A DNA stretch of 22,950 nt. Origin: Actinomycetes bacterium (GTDB taxonomy: Bacteria > Actinomycetota > Acidimicrobiia > Acidimicrobiales > SZUA-35). The stretch covers positions 1-22,950 of the forward strand of contig JAAETV010000098.1 of NCBI GenBank assembly GCA_024227975.1, in the 5' to 3' direction. Under the pieces are notes generated by a model. The model saw only the letters and a list, made by a program, of their open reading frames with translations. It did no database searches and was not told the origin of the DNA. Positions within the stretch are counted from its first letter, which is position 1. Every line of letters starts with the position of its first letter. Positions 18,001 to 22,950 of this stretch are shown here, in pieces. The translations under genes and the position numbers were made by a program.

Positions 18001-18302
18001 ACGGCAGCCAGTCGGAGGGTCCGAATGGATCCGACCTGGCGACCAACGCCGAGGACATCAACGGGTTCAGCACTGATCCGCTGTCAGCCGATCTGCTGCA
18101 CCTGACGACGCCGGGCAATATCAGCGTCGCCGAAGCGGTCGATCCCTACATCGCCGCCGACCACGACGTGACCACCTGCGTCAATGAGGCGGGCCCCCAG
18201 GTCTGCGACGACTGGGTGGTGCTGTTCGACGGAAACACCGTTCCAGGGCTTGGACAGTTCGACATCAAGGGCCTCGAGGTGTACGTGGGGGGGCTGGGGT
18301 GA
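12048..18302 (+). CDS. Giant secreted multidomain protein: Sdr/CnaB-like domains, IPT-like stretch, beta-helix and C-terminal repeat module
   Basis: This 2,084-residue protein starts with a basic N-terminus and a signal peptide (cleavage likely after about residue 54, AAQA). The first half holds repeated beta-sandwich units of the carboxypeptidase-regulatory/Sdr type, for example ANGEFTFENVPPGEYMLSIW, TDGNGYYEFPEV (near 550) and IYTDENGYYEALVP (near 1010). An IPT/TIG-like stretch lies near 1090-1190. A right-handed beta-helix starts with IQAAINSASPGDFIDVAPGT (1212) and has many N-N-x-I-x-x-N and GGG turns, ending near WDIGADEV (about 1780). Residues 1793-2084 form a module found again in the last gene of the window. 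No LPXTG, PEP-CTERM or membrane anchor is seen. GGGAGG (12033-12038) precedes the ATG by nine bases. It looks like an extracellular scaffold or matrix protein for the oxidases encoded next; no enzyme activity is visible. Confidence 0.85.
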   Translation: MRTSRAGTVRRVRRKRIKPSLMLALLASSLVASLLTVTPFSGAIDLAEPVAAQAGVSTYCESIESGHPLGPDSAENQGGDPVNITVEVVDRENGTNLGGTADGFSYMVNLDNTAVGSDPEADRHPSVNPMASNAPTVAAGDEVYPTFTVPNGCRYLISVRAAGYKLWGQHVVLEGGAGADTSDRTVTIELLADAQDTGTPAEWRNNPDGSGFLEIPRDGLPLSDLEVWVFEDVGPTNGQPDVPLDNGLGGFQITIVDAAGETIVDFGGSPLCQDIGNDCITDSSGSLRLSGLPFGRYDIHAIPPDGTDWVQTTTFEGTQAVDAWLIEGDEGSGAIGEFLVEPNVQTAFWFGFVEHNPASLPTTCPTADCGTISGRAVNFMVTPPFEDSVPQPNEPIDIPYVALNATGGGDTVEQVVRGNANGEFTFENVPPGEYMLSIWDKPLDYITKFYTVSVPPNSDVEMGDLGVWRWFGWFSGYIYLDNGVAADGTVLDSGNTLSQMNLNGLPDDTFAGNGLRDCYGGAAADPHDIPTCEAGLPMEEVLLKYRDGSVYKTAITDGNGYYEFPEVRGPLGRYVVPEVGFARRDRTGHSIREEFNFDEGGDPPYEPYKSLPIPGEKGGNLLLAAIIWEGHRTSVDWGKANYDLTDPEQNGGIAGAVLYGTTRNELEPQLAGQEGYEPGIPNVPLRLWGPGADGIPNTDLDVLMVELTTDAWEHPGDGDGPQPQTAWTNGPDTPCNLIDNLGNPVDDPNGIAAGCMEIPQNGNETQDGAWDGGFAFEDDCSAAITTQQGAVLRGDPADPGSNYNAAPGTLYDEGTLGDCTHIVSGDYAAQVLVPEFYQILKEEDVNTDEGVELVPQIPPTGCVGLDHEVPDPRSPSYGVAEPLCDLKVIHLQPGQNAAVEFTLFTECPAPEGPTGGGCDPDDPYTSPGGRTSPDITQRWSTDYDGPDDESVPLPARFFGLMENDVAIQNDPNSLVYGEKFGLAGIPIGIYDFTGEKLTTIYTDENGYYEALVPSTYTALCPTPSGVCPGMYWFILNDPGDPAAPDEGYNPNYLVETLNFETFPGKMRHTDTPLDPTTAIQCVIEQGTPELLHISDTHKFPGGTLDVTITGNAFENGPTGAPNVHLVPPGGGAIIPLSVVTWTPSDVTGPTPVFEDVVTVTVPDLPVGRYQMEVEADGFTSANAITFHVLAGGTTVIPVIPTTDLDLGIVQPIQAAINSASPGDFIDVAPGTYRENLVIGVDGIVIQGHGPGGAVGNTIPEAGDDAAFPPSDPPFSTITGSNIDSRFFFGSGPAQTLWESTVPGAYSGAPAGAAATLFGANDVMIDGMGIGFSRGLGAGGVWAYRDSSGMKVSNNIIAHNTGRHGGGVVVGAPGAEGGLADNGNDGAAIENNRIIQNGGTFFAGAVGLFAGSDGYRIAHNDICGNFSVEYGAGISHFGTSPGGRITQNHIYYNEAFDEGGGIMIAGESRTGPTHTPSGDVMIDKNEILFNLSNDDGGGIRLLAPRDSRIEIVNNFINHNVAGDMGGGLALDDASDVFIVNNTIVENASTSTSEDAEKAVALSSCAPVFTDQITCPRGAGLTTTPHSTNFSPADGSTFSDPVLVNNIFWRNTSYYWGLLPPELGAPEGQFGLVPAGGPPGGGQSGYWDMEVVFGGAAGCFDPTYSFLSVASGPYDLCDYSAATGNVVGVDPLVNTDWAVKETNLVILCAPGILGDVIQCRISRGEDGPLGIGGTVFLDLIDMHLMPVSPAIDAGIDPSTLINPITVDDDFDVEARPMGATWDIGADEVLADDPDVYISTDCGSYGNAASCGDPALGDGRSDVRIMRVNGTSLEIVFEGWEVMTKTGNQSRRDPAEAQIDGFAFLSETEILVSFNRPMHYSVFGMAPPPDVNIDDADILLFTATSLGAGTATTGTWSFYFDASDVGMDAGSEDVDAIALAPGGGLLLSTVGGASVGGGQTYDDSDVFKFEFTTGPGEVTDGNFEAFFDGSQSEGPNGSDLATNAEDINGFSTDPLSADLLHLTTPGNISVAEAVDPYIAADHDVTTCVNEAGPQVCDDWVVLFDGNTVPGLGQFDIKGLEVYVGGLG
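17424..18299 (+). repeat. Duplicated C-terminal module, copy 1 (in the giant protein)
   Basis: This roughly 290-residue segment starts VYISTDCGSYG and ends the protein (KGLEVYVGGLG). It matches the segment at 22098-22950 over its whole visible length, with roughly four in five residues the same in the best-aligned part and clear similarity at the DNA level. Within the module a shorter pattern repeats about three times: D-x-D-hydrophobic-x-F, then W/F-x-x-Y-F-D-x-S-D-V, then E-D-V-x-x-I-x-L, then L-L-L-S-T. That suggests a blade-like beta repeat. Four cysteines are kept in both copies. Confidence 0.9.
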
Positions 18303-18346
18303 GCAAGCGAGTACGGCCAGACGGTATCGAGTTGGAAGGGAAGCAC

Positions 18347-19729
18347 ATGAGCGATCAGCCGAGACGAGTCTCCCGGCGTCAAGCGCTACAGCTGAGCATG
18401 GGCGGCGTCTTGGCCGGTGGCGGGATTATCGCCCAGCGACGCCTAGGCGGAGGAGGGGGCAGCGTTGAGACTGTCAGCCCTGCGGCACCAGGTCCACTCC
18501 CGCTGATTGGAGGAGCGGCCGAGAGCGTGCGGTCGATCGCAACCGACGGCTACATGTCATACCCCGGCCGCCGGGTCCGCCAGCCAACGCTTGCCTGGGA
18601 TGGCACCGATGGCTACGGCTACGACTCGGACCGGCTAGATGCGGGCGACGGGGTCTACAGCTTCGGCTTCCGCACCATCTATGACCATGAGGTCGATGGT
18701 CCCAGTGCCTTCGATGCCCCGATCGGCGAGCTGGTCGGCAAGTTCAAGGGTCTGGTCCACCACCCATCATCGATCCTCGGCTTCTCGAAGAACGCTGACG
18801 TGTTCATCAATATGTCGAACCTCGGCTTCGAGGTCCGGCCCGACCTCGACGACGCCCACACCCTTCACTGGCACGGCTTCCGCCAAGCAGTGACGGTTTG
18901 GGACGGTGTGCCCGAGGTCTCGGTTTCGGTACCGCCGACTCGAGACTTTCCGTACTACTTCGGTGCCCTCGACGAGGGCACCTACATGTACCACTGCCAC
19001 TTCGAGGACGTCGAGCACGTCCAGATGGGCATGGATGGCATCCTCTACGTGAACCCGGTAGCTGGCGCTGACCACCTCTATGAAGATGCGCCGACCCAGT
19101 TCGATCGGCAGTACGGGCTGCTCCTCAACGAGGTGGACCTGAACCCCCATGACTTGCTGGCTTCGGTGCAGGAGTTCACCTGGTCGGACTACGACGCTCA
19201 CTACTTCGTGATCAACGGACGCTCCTACCCCGACACGGTGCGGGGCTCGGGAGATCCTGGGCTCGAAACGAGCCCTTGGTATGACAGCAATTCGACGCTC
19301 CCCTTGCAACCGGTGTCATCGTTGATCCAGGCAAACCAAGGGGACCGGGTAGCGATCCGGTTGGCCAATCTCGGGTACTACTACCATGAGATGCAGCTGG
19401 CCGGCATCCCCATAACGGTCTACGGCAAGGATGCTGAGCGGCTCTGGGGGCCAGGTGGCGATCTGGCCTATGTCACCAACACTCTGGACTGTTCACCGGG
19501 GGAGAGCCGGGACGCTATCTTCGTCGCTCCTGCCCACTCCACCAACGTCCCTGATGATCCACCGGACATATACCTATTCAAGAACCGGCACGTCGACCGG
19601 CTCGTCAACGGCCCGGACCCAGCCAACCTGGCGCCCAACGGGCTAGGAGGCATGGTCACCGAAGTCCATGTCTACCCGGCCGGGACCCTGCCTGCTCAGA
19701 CCGAGCCCAACGAGATCTTTCCAGTCTGA
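18347..19729 (+). CDS. Two-domain multicopper-oxidase-like protein with domain-1 copper ligands only
   Basis: The 460-residue product has a Tat-type signal (RRVSRRQALQLSMGGVLAGGG, residues 6-26), so it is likely exported folded with its copper. Domain 1 has H171-T-L-H174-W-H176-G and H216-C217-H218 followed by H224 and M229. These are a full type-1 site (H171, C217, H224, M229) plus four trinuclear ligands. In domain 2 the two matching sites read YYYHEMQLAG (near 347) and FKNRHVDRLVN (near 411-421), so the expected histidine pairs are gone. Alone it could not build a normal trinuclear cluster. I chose ATG 18347 (GGAAGGG six bases upstream, short n-region); a GTG at 18299 overlapping the previous stop is also possible. 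The next gene has the opposite half of the ligand set. Confidence 0.85.
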   Translation: MSDQPRRVSRRQALQLSMGGVLAGGGIIAQRRLGGGGGSVETVSPAAPGPLPLIGGAAESVRSIATDGYMSYPGRRVRQPTLAWDGTDGYGYDSDRLDAGDGVYSFGFRTIYDHEVDGPSAFDAPIGELVGKFKGLVHHPSSILGFSKNADVFINMSNLGFEVRPDLDDAHTLHWHGFRQAVTVWDGVPEVSVSVPPTRDFPYYFGALDEGTYMYHCHFEDVEHVQMGMDGILYVNPVAGADHLYEDAPTQFDRQYGLLLNEVDLNPHDLLASVQEFTWSDYDAHYFVINGRSYPDTVRGSGDPGLETSPWYDSNSTLPLQPVSSLIQANQGDRVAIRLANLGYYYHEMQLAGIPITVYGKDAERLWGPGGDLAYVTNTLDCSPGESRDAIFVAPAHSTNVPDDPPDIYLFKNRHVDRLVNGPDPANLAPNGLGGMVTEVHVYPAGTLPAQTEPNEIFPV

Positions 19730-19764
19730 TGGGGATTCGAGTGAGAAACCGAACGGAGATCAAG

Positions 19765-21123
19765 ATGAAGAAGCGAGGACGGGTCGGTCTCGGGCTGCTC
19801 GGAACCGTTGGGCTCCTCGCCGGGGCTCTGGCCATCATCACGACGAGCCCCGTCAGTGCCAGCGCTCCCGGCACCAACATCGTGTGCTCGGCTGGTGGGG
19901 TAAACGGGGCGGCAGATGTCGTGACCATCAACCTGGCACCTACCGAGGGCTATATGTCGACACCCGACGGCAACAGCCTCTACATGTGGAGTTATGGGGA
20001 GGAGTCGGAGCCAGGGGCCGGCGACGCGACGTTCCAGACGCCAGCACCGACGATCTGTGTCGACGAGGGCGATACGGTGACGGTGAACCTGACCGTGCCC
20101 GGCGGCTGGCCGACCATTCCAACCGGATCAGGTGTTGACACGCCGGTTTCGATCATCTTCCCCGGCCAGACCGTAACGACATCAGGCGGATCGCCTGGAT
20201 TCTTGACGGCCGAAGCTTCGGGAGGGACAGTCAGCTACACCTTCACTCCCACGGCCGGAACCTATCTCTACGAGGGCGGCACCAACTCGGCGCTGCACGT
20301 CGCCATGGGCATGTACGGCAGTGTGGTCGTCTATCCGAAAGACGGCACGACCGCCTACGGGCCAGGCACGGAATACGACACCGACCGTGAGTTCCTCTTG
20401 ATGCTCCACAGCGTTGACCCTGGAGAGCATCAGACCATGGAGTACTGGACCAGCGCGGACCCGTTCTCTTATGTCCCAGAGCCATACGAGAAGGTTGGAT
20501 TCACTGGCCTTCTCGACCCACCGGGAACGATTCGTCACGAGCGGTACTGGACGATCAATGGCCGCTCCAATCCGGATACCTTGTGGCCGAACAACACACC
20601 TTTGATGCCGAACCAGCCTTACGGATCCGTCATCCACGTCGAGGCTCAGGATCCGGCAGATCCCGGCTTGCCGGCCCTGGTCCGATACACCAACGCCAGC
20701 CTCGACAACCATCCCTTCCACCCCCACGGCAACTCCCTGAAACTCATCGCCCAGGATGGTCAGACCCTGGGTCTTGGTGATGGGCTCGAGATATTCACGT
20801 CGACGGTCGGCTCGGGGCAGACCTACGACCTGATGGTCGAATGGCTCGATGTCAACGGCTTCGACTCGACATTCAATCCGATACCGGTCACCCTCCCGGG
20901 GCTCAACAACCTGGTGTTCAAAGATGACTCCAGTACCTACTCGGGCAGCCCCTATCTGGGAGAGAAGGGGGAGCTTCCCGCTCCGGTGACCCAGTTCAAC
21001 GCTTGCGGCGAGTACTACTTCCCGTGGCATAGCCACGCACTGTGGGAGATACAGAACTTCGACGAAGGGTTCGGGGGCATGCTCACGCTCTGGCGAGTCG
21101 ATCCAATTGGAGGTTGCCAGTGA
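19765..21123 (+). CDS. Two-domain multicopper-oxidase-like protein with domain-2 copper ligands only
   Basis: The 452-residue product has a Sec-type signal (MKKRGRVGLGLLGTVGLLAG, cleavage likely after residue 34). Domain 2 has the classic H316-P-F-H319-P-H321-G and, near the end, H422-S-H424 followed by a GGM segment. These are the trinuclear ligands contributed by the last domain of a multicopper oxidase. A serine stands where laccases have the type-1 cysteine. In domain 1 the HCH position reads LYEGGTNSALHVAMGM (Glu170-Gly-Gly), and no HWHG is present, so that half has no ligands. The fold pattern around each lost site is still recognisable. GGAG (19755-19758) supports the ATG at 19765 over 19729. 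It is most simply read as the partner subunit of the preceding protein. Confidence 0.83.
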   Translation: MKKRGRVGLGLLGTVGLLAGALAIITTSPVSASAPGTNIVCSAGGVNGAADVVTINLAPTEGYMSTPDGNSLYMWSYGEESEPGAGDATFQTPAPTICVDEGDTVTVNLTVPGGWPTIPTGSGVDTPVSIIFPGQTVTTSGGSPGFLTAEASGGTVSYTFTPTAGTYLYEGGTNSALHVAMGMYGSVVVYPKDGTTAYGPGTEYDTDREFLLMLHSVDPGEHQTMEYWTSADPFSYVPEPYEKVGFTGLLDPPGTIRHERYWTINGRSNPDTLWPNNTPLMPNQPYGSVIHVEAQDPADPGLPALVRYTNASLDNHPFHPHGNSLKLIAQDGQTLGLGDGLEIFTSTVGSGQTYDLMVEWLDVNGFDSTFNPIPVTLPGLNNLVFKDDSSTYSGSPYLGEKGELPAPVTQFNACGEYYFPWHSHALWEIQNFDEGFGGMLTLWRVDPIGGCQ

Positions 21124-21167
21124 CCACGGCGACTGACCACTCGAATCATTGGGAACGCGGAGGAATC

Positions 21168-22950
21168 ATGTTCACCAAGAAGCTCCGGGCCGCCTTGGCC
21201 TTGACAGTATTGGCCGCACTGACCGTTCCCTTGGCCTCGCCGGCATCGGCCCAGGTGTCGATCGATCTATGCGCAACCACCGGCTCGGTGACGATGCCAG
21301 ACGCGGCCGTTGTACCGGTCTGGAGCTATGTCATCGGCGACTGCACGACGACCGGCAACGCGGTCCTCCCCGGGGAGGAGATCCGGCTCACGGAGGGCAA
21401 CAGCCTTTCCATCGACTTGTATGTCGACGGCGCGGGCATCGGCGAGCCGGTCTCATTGATTGTGCCGACCCTGCCCGGTATGCCGGACGTGAGCGGGACG
21501 ATGACCGGGCCGATCAACTACTCATGGGCGGCCGGCGACTTGACTCCGGGAACGCACCTCTACGAGAGCGGGGTCAACCCGGGAGTTCAGGTCCCGATGG
21601 GGCTGAGCGGGGCAATTGTTGTCGAATCGGCGACGCCGAGCGCTGATGTGGACCAGGTTCTGGTCCTGTCCGAGCTCGATGTCGATATGAACGCCAGCCC
21701 CGGCACGTTCAACCGGAATGACTACGCCCCCGAGTACTTCCTGATCAACGGCAAGGCCGCGCCGCAGGTGCCCGCTATCGCTGCCGTCCCTGGACAAACG
21801 GTCCTGTTGCGGTACGTGAACGTGGGTTCCCGGCTTCACTCGATGGCCGTGCTCGGAGCTCGTCAGACGGTTGTGGCCAGGGAAGGACGCCCAGCGCCGC
21901 TTCCGAGAAGCGTCGTCGCTGAGCTGGTTGCACCCGGTCACACCATTGATGCCGAGATCGAGGTGACTGCTGATCATGCCGAGAGCCGACTGATCGTCTA
22001 CAACCGCAACGGCTTCCTGAACAACAATATTGATGGCGTGTCGACGGGCGGGATGCAACTAGGCATCCACGTCGGCCCGGTTCCAGATCCACCACCGGTT
22101 TACATCTCCCTCGACTGTGGCAGCTACGGCGGTGCTGCGACCTGTGGGGATCCGGCGCTAGGAGATGGCCGCTCCGATCTGAGGATATTCCGAGTGGACG
22201 GCACCTCACTGGTTGTGGTGTTCGATGGCTGGGAAGTCATGACCAAGACCGGTAACCAGAAGCGCCGGGACCCGGCGGAAGCCCAGATCGACGGGTTCGC
22301 CTTCCTGAGCCACAGCGAGATCCTGGTCTCGTTCAACCGGCCGATGCACTACTCGGTATTCGGGATGGCAGCGCCCCCGGACGTGAACATCGACGATAAT
22401 GACGTCCTGCTGTTCACCGCCACATCACTTGGCGCGGGCGCGGCGACGACCGGTGACTGGAGCTACTACTTCGATGGCTCCGATGTCGAGTTCGGTGACG
22501 GTCCAGAGGACGTCAACGGGATCGCTCTCACCTCCACGGGAGAACTACTGTTGTCGACTCGAGCGCCTGGCAGCGCTCAGGGTGTGTCGTTCGACGATTC
22601 CGACGTGGTCAGGTTTGTCTTCGATGGCAGCCCAGGCGAGGCGACAGCGGGGAGCTTCTACCCCTACTTCGATGGCAGCACCTCCGAAGGGACCAACGGA
22701 TCAGACCTGGCCAAGAACAGCGAGGATCTCAACGGCATCAGCATCGATCCGTACTCGGACCTCCTCCACTTCACGACCACCGGAAATGTCAGTGTGGCCG
22801 AGGCAGTGGATCCCTATATAGCCGGGGACCATGACGTGTCGACTTGCATCGATGATCCGGGCGGCGAGGTCTGCGACGACTGGGCGGTCCTCCTCGACGG
22901 GAACCCGCTCATCATCGGGCAGTATGACATCCAGGGGGTCGAGGTCTACC
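21168..22950 (+). CDS. Ligand-free multicopper-oxidase-like paralogue fused to the shared C-terminal module (3' end outside the window)
   Basis: The open frame runs 594 codons to the right edge without a stop. It has a Sec signal (cleavage likely after Ala28). The next 270 or so residues follow the two-domain layout of the gene before. VVPVWSY matches SLYMWSY, THLYESGVNPGVQVPMG matches the domain-1 site, VGSRLHSMAVLG (His224) matches HPFHPHG, and VYNRNGFLNNN then STGGM matches the HSH-GGM site. None of the four copper sites keeps its histidine pair. From residue 311 (VYISLDCGSYG) it is the same module that ends the giant protein. GGAGG (21159-21163) precedes the ATG by four bases. It may be a structural subunit linking the oxidase to the scaffold; catalytic activity is unlikely. 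Confidence 0.82.
   Translation, partial: MFTKKLRAALALTVLAALTVPLASPASAQVSIDLCATTGSVTMPDAAVVPVWSYVIGDCTTTGNAVLPGEEIRLTEGNSLSIDLYVDGAGIGEPVSLIVPTLPGMPDVSGTMTGPINYSWAAGDLTPGTHLYESGVNPGVQVPMGLSGAIVVESATPSADVDQVLVLSELDVDMNASPGTFNRNDYAPEYFLINGKAAPQVPAIAAVPGQTVLLRYVNVGSRLHSMAVLGARQTVVAREGRPAPLPRSVVAELVAPGHTIDAEIEVTADHAESRLIVYNRNGFLNNNIDGVSTGGMQLGIHVGPVPDPPPVYISLDCGSYGGAATCGDPALGDGRSDLRIFRVDGTSLVVVFDGWEVMTKTGNQKRRDPAEAQIDGFAFLSHSEILVSFNRPMHYSVFGMAAPPDVNIDDNDVLLFTATSLGAGAATTGDWSYYFDGSDVEFGDGPEDVNGIALTSTGELLLSTRAPGSAQGVSFDDSDVVRFVFDGSPGEATAGSFYPYFDGSTSEGTNGSDLAKNSEDLNGISIDPYSDLLHFTTTGNVSVAEAVDPYIAGDHDVSTCIDDPGGEVCDDWAVLLDGNPLIIGQYDIQGVEVY
22098..22950 (+). repeat. Duplicated C-terminal module, copy 2 (truncated by the window edge)
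   Basis: This segment matches 17424-18299 almost from end to end: GDPALGDGRSD, GWEVMTKTGNQ, RRDPAEAQIDGFAFLS, EILVSFNRPMHYSVFGM and DVNIDD are shared exactly. The last visible residues (IQGVEVY) match IKGLEVYV, so only a few residues of the module should lie beyond the window, unless the protein continues further. Confidence 0.9.

Noticed and set aside
18347..19729. Copper nitrite reductase (NirK) for the first MCO-like protein, because its type-1 copper is in domain 1
   Set aside because: The cysteine is flanked as HCH, as in multicopper oxidases. NirK has Ala after the Cys and lacks the second histidine.

Overview
The window is GC-rich (third codon positions are mostly G or C), uses GTG and TTG starts as well as ATG, and its genes often overlap by a few bases. 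The secreted proteins carry Sec- or Tat-type signals. Together this suggests a high-GC Gram-positive or related bacterium, most likely an actinobacterium (Acidimicrobiia-like is a guess). No 16S or other marker gene is present, so the assignment is inference.

Region 1 (about 1-11,780) is a polysaccharide locus. At the left edge the start of a probable sugar transferase runs leftward out of the window. After a divergent, mostly gene-free stretch (342-729) comes a tight rightward operon: NAD-dependent sugar epimerase, GT4-type glycosyltransferase, two sulfotransferase-like proteins, a second glycosyltransferase, a Wzy/O-antigen-ligase-like membrane protein, a third sulfotransferase, a flippase-like membrane protein, and a fused Wzz/BY-kinase chain-length regulator. 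A fourth sulfotransferase-like gene converges on the operon from the other strand. These genes could build subunits, sulfate them, flip and polymerise them, and control export. The product is probably a sulfated surface polysaccharide.

Region 2 (about 12,048 to the right edge) is a row of four secreted-protein genes. The first encodes a giant 2,084-residue protein with Sdr/CnaB-like beta-sandwich domains, an IPT-like stretch, a right-handed beta-helix and a C-terminal repeat module. Next come three tandem proteins that all appear to have a two-domain multicopper-oxidase (MCO) fold. The first keeps the copper ligands of domain 1 only (HxxHxHG and HCHx5Hx4M). The second keeps those of domain 2 only (HPFHPHG and HSH). 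The third has lost both sets but carries a second copy of the giant protein's C-terminal module and runs off the right edge.

The most interesting inference is a split MCO. Two neighbouring genes supply complementary halves of one type-1 plus trinuclear copper centre, perhaps as a heterotrimer with the ligand-free third paralogue, held at the cell surface by the giant protein through or alongside the shared module. The substrate (metal ion, phenol or other) cannot be read from the sequence. All motif comparisons were made by eye.
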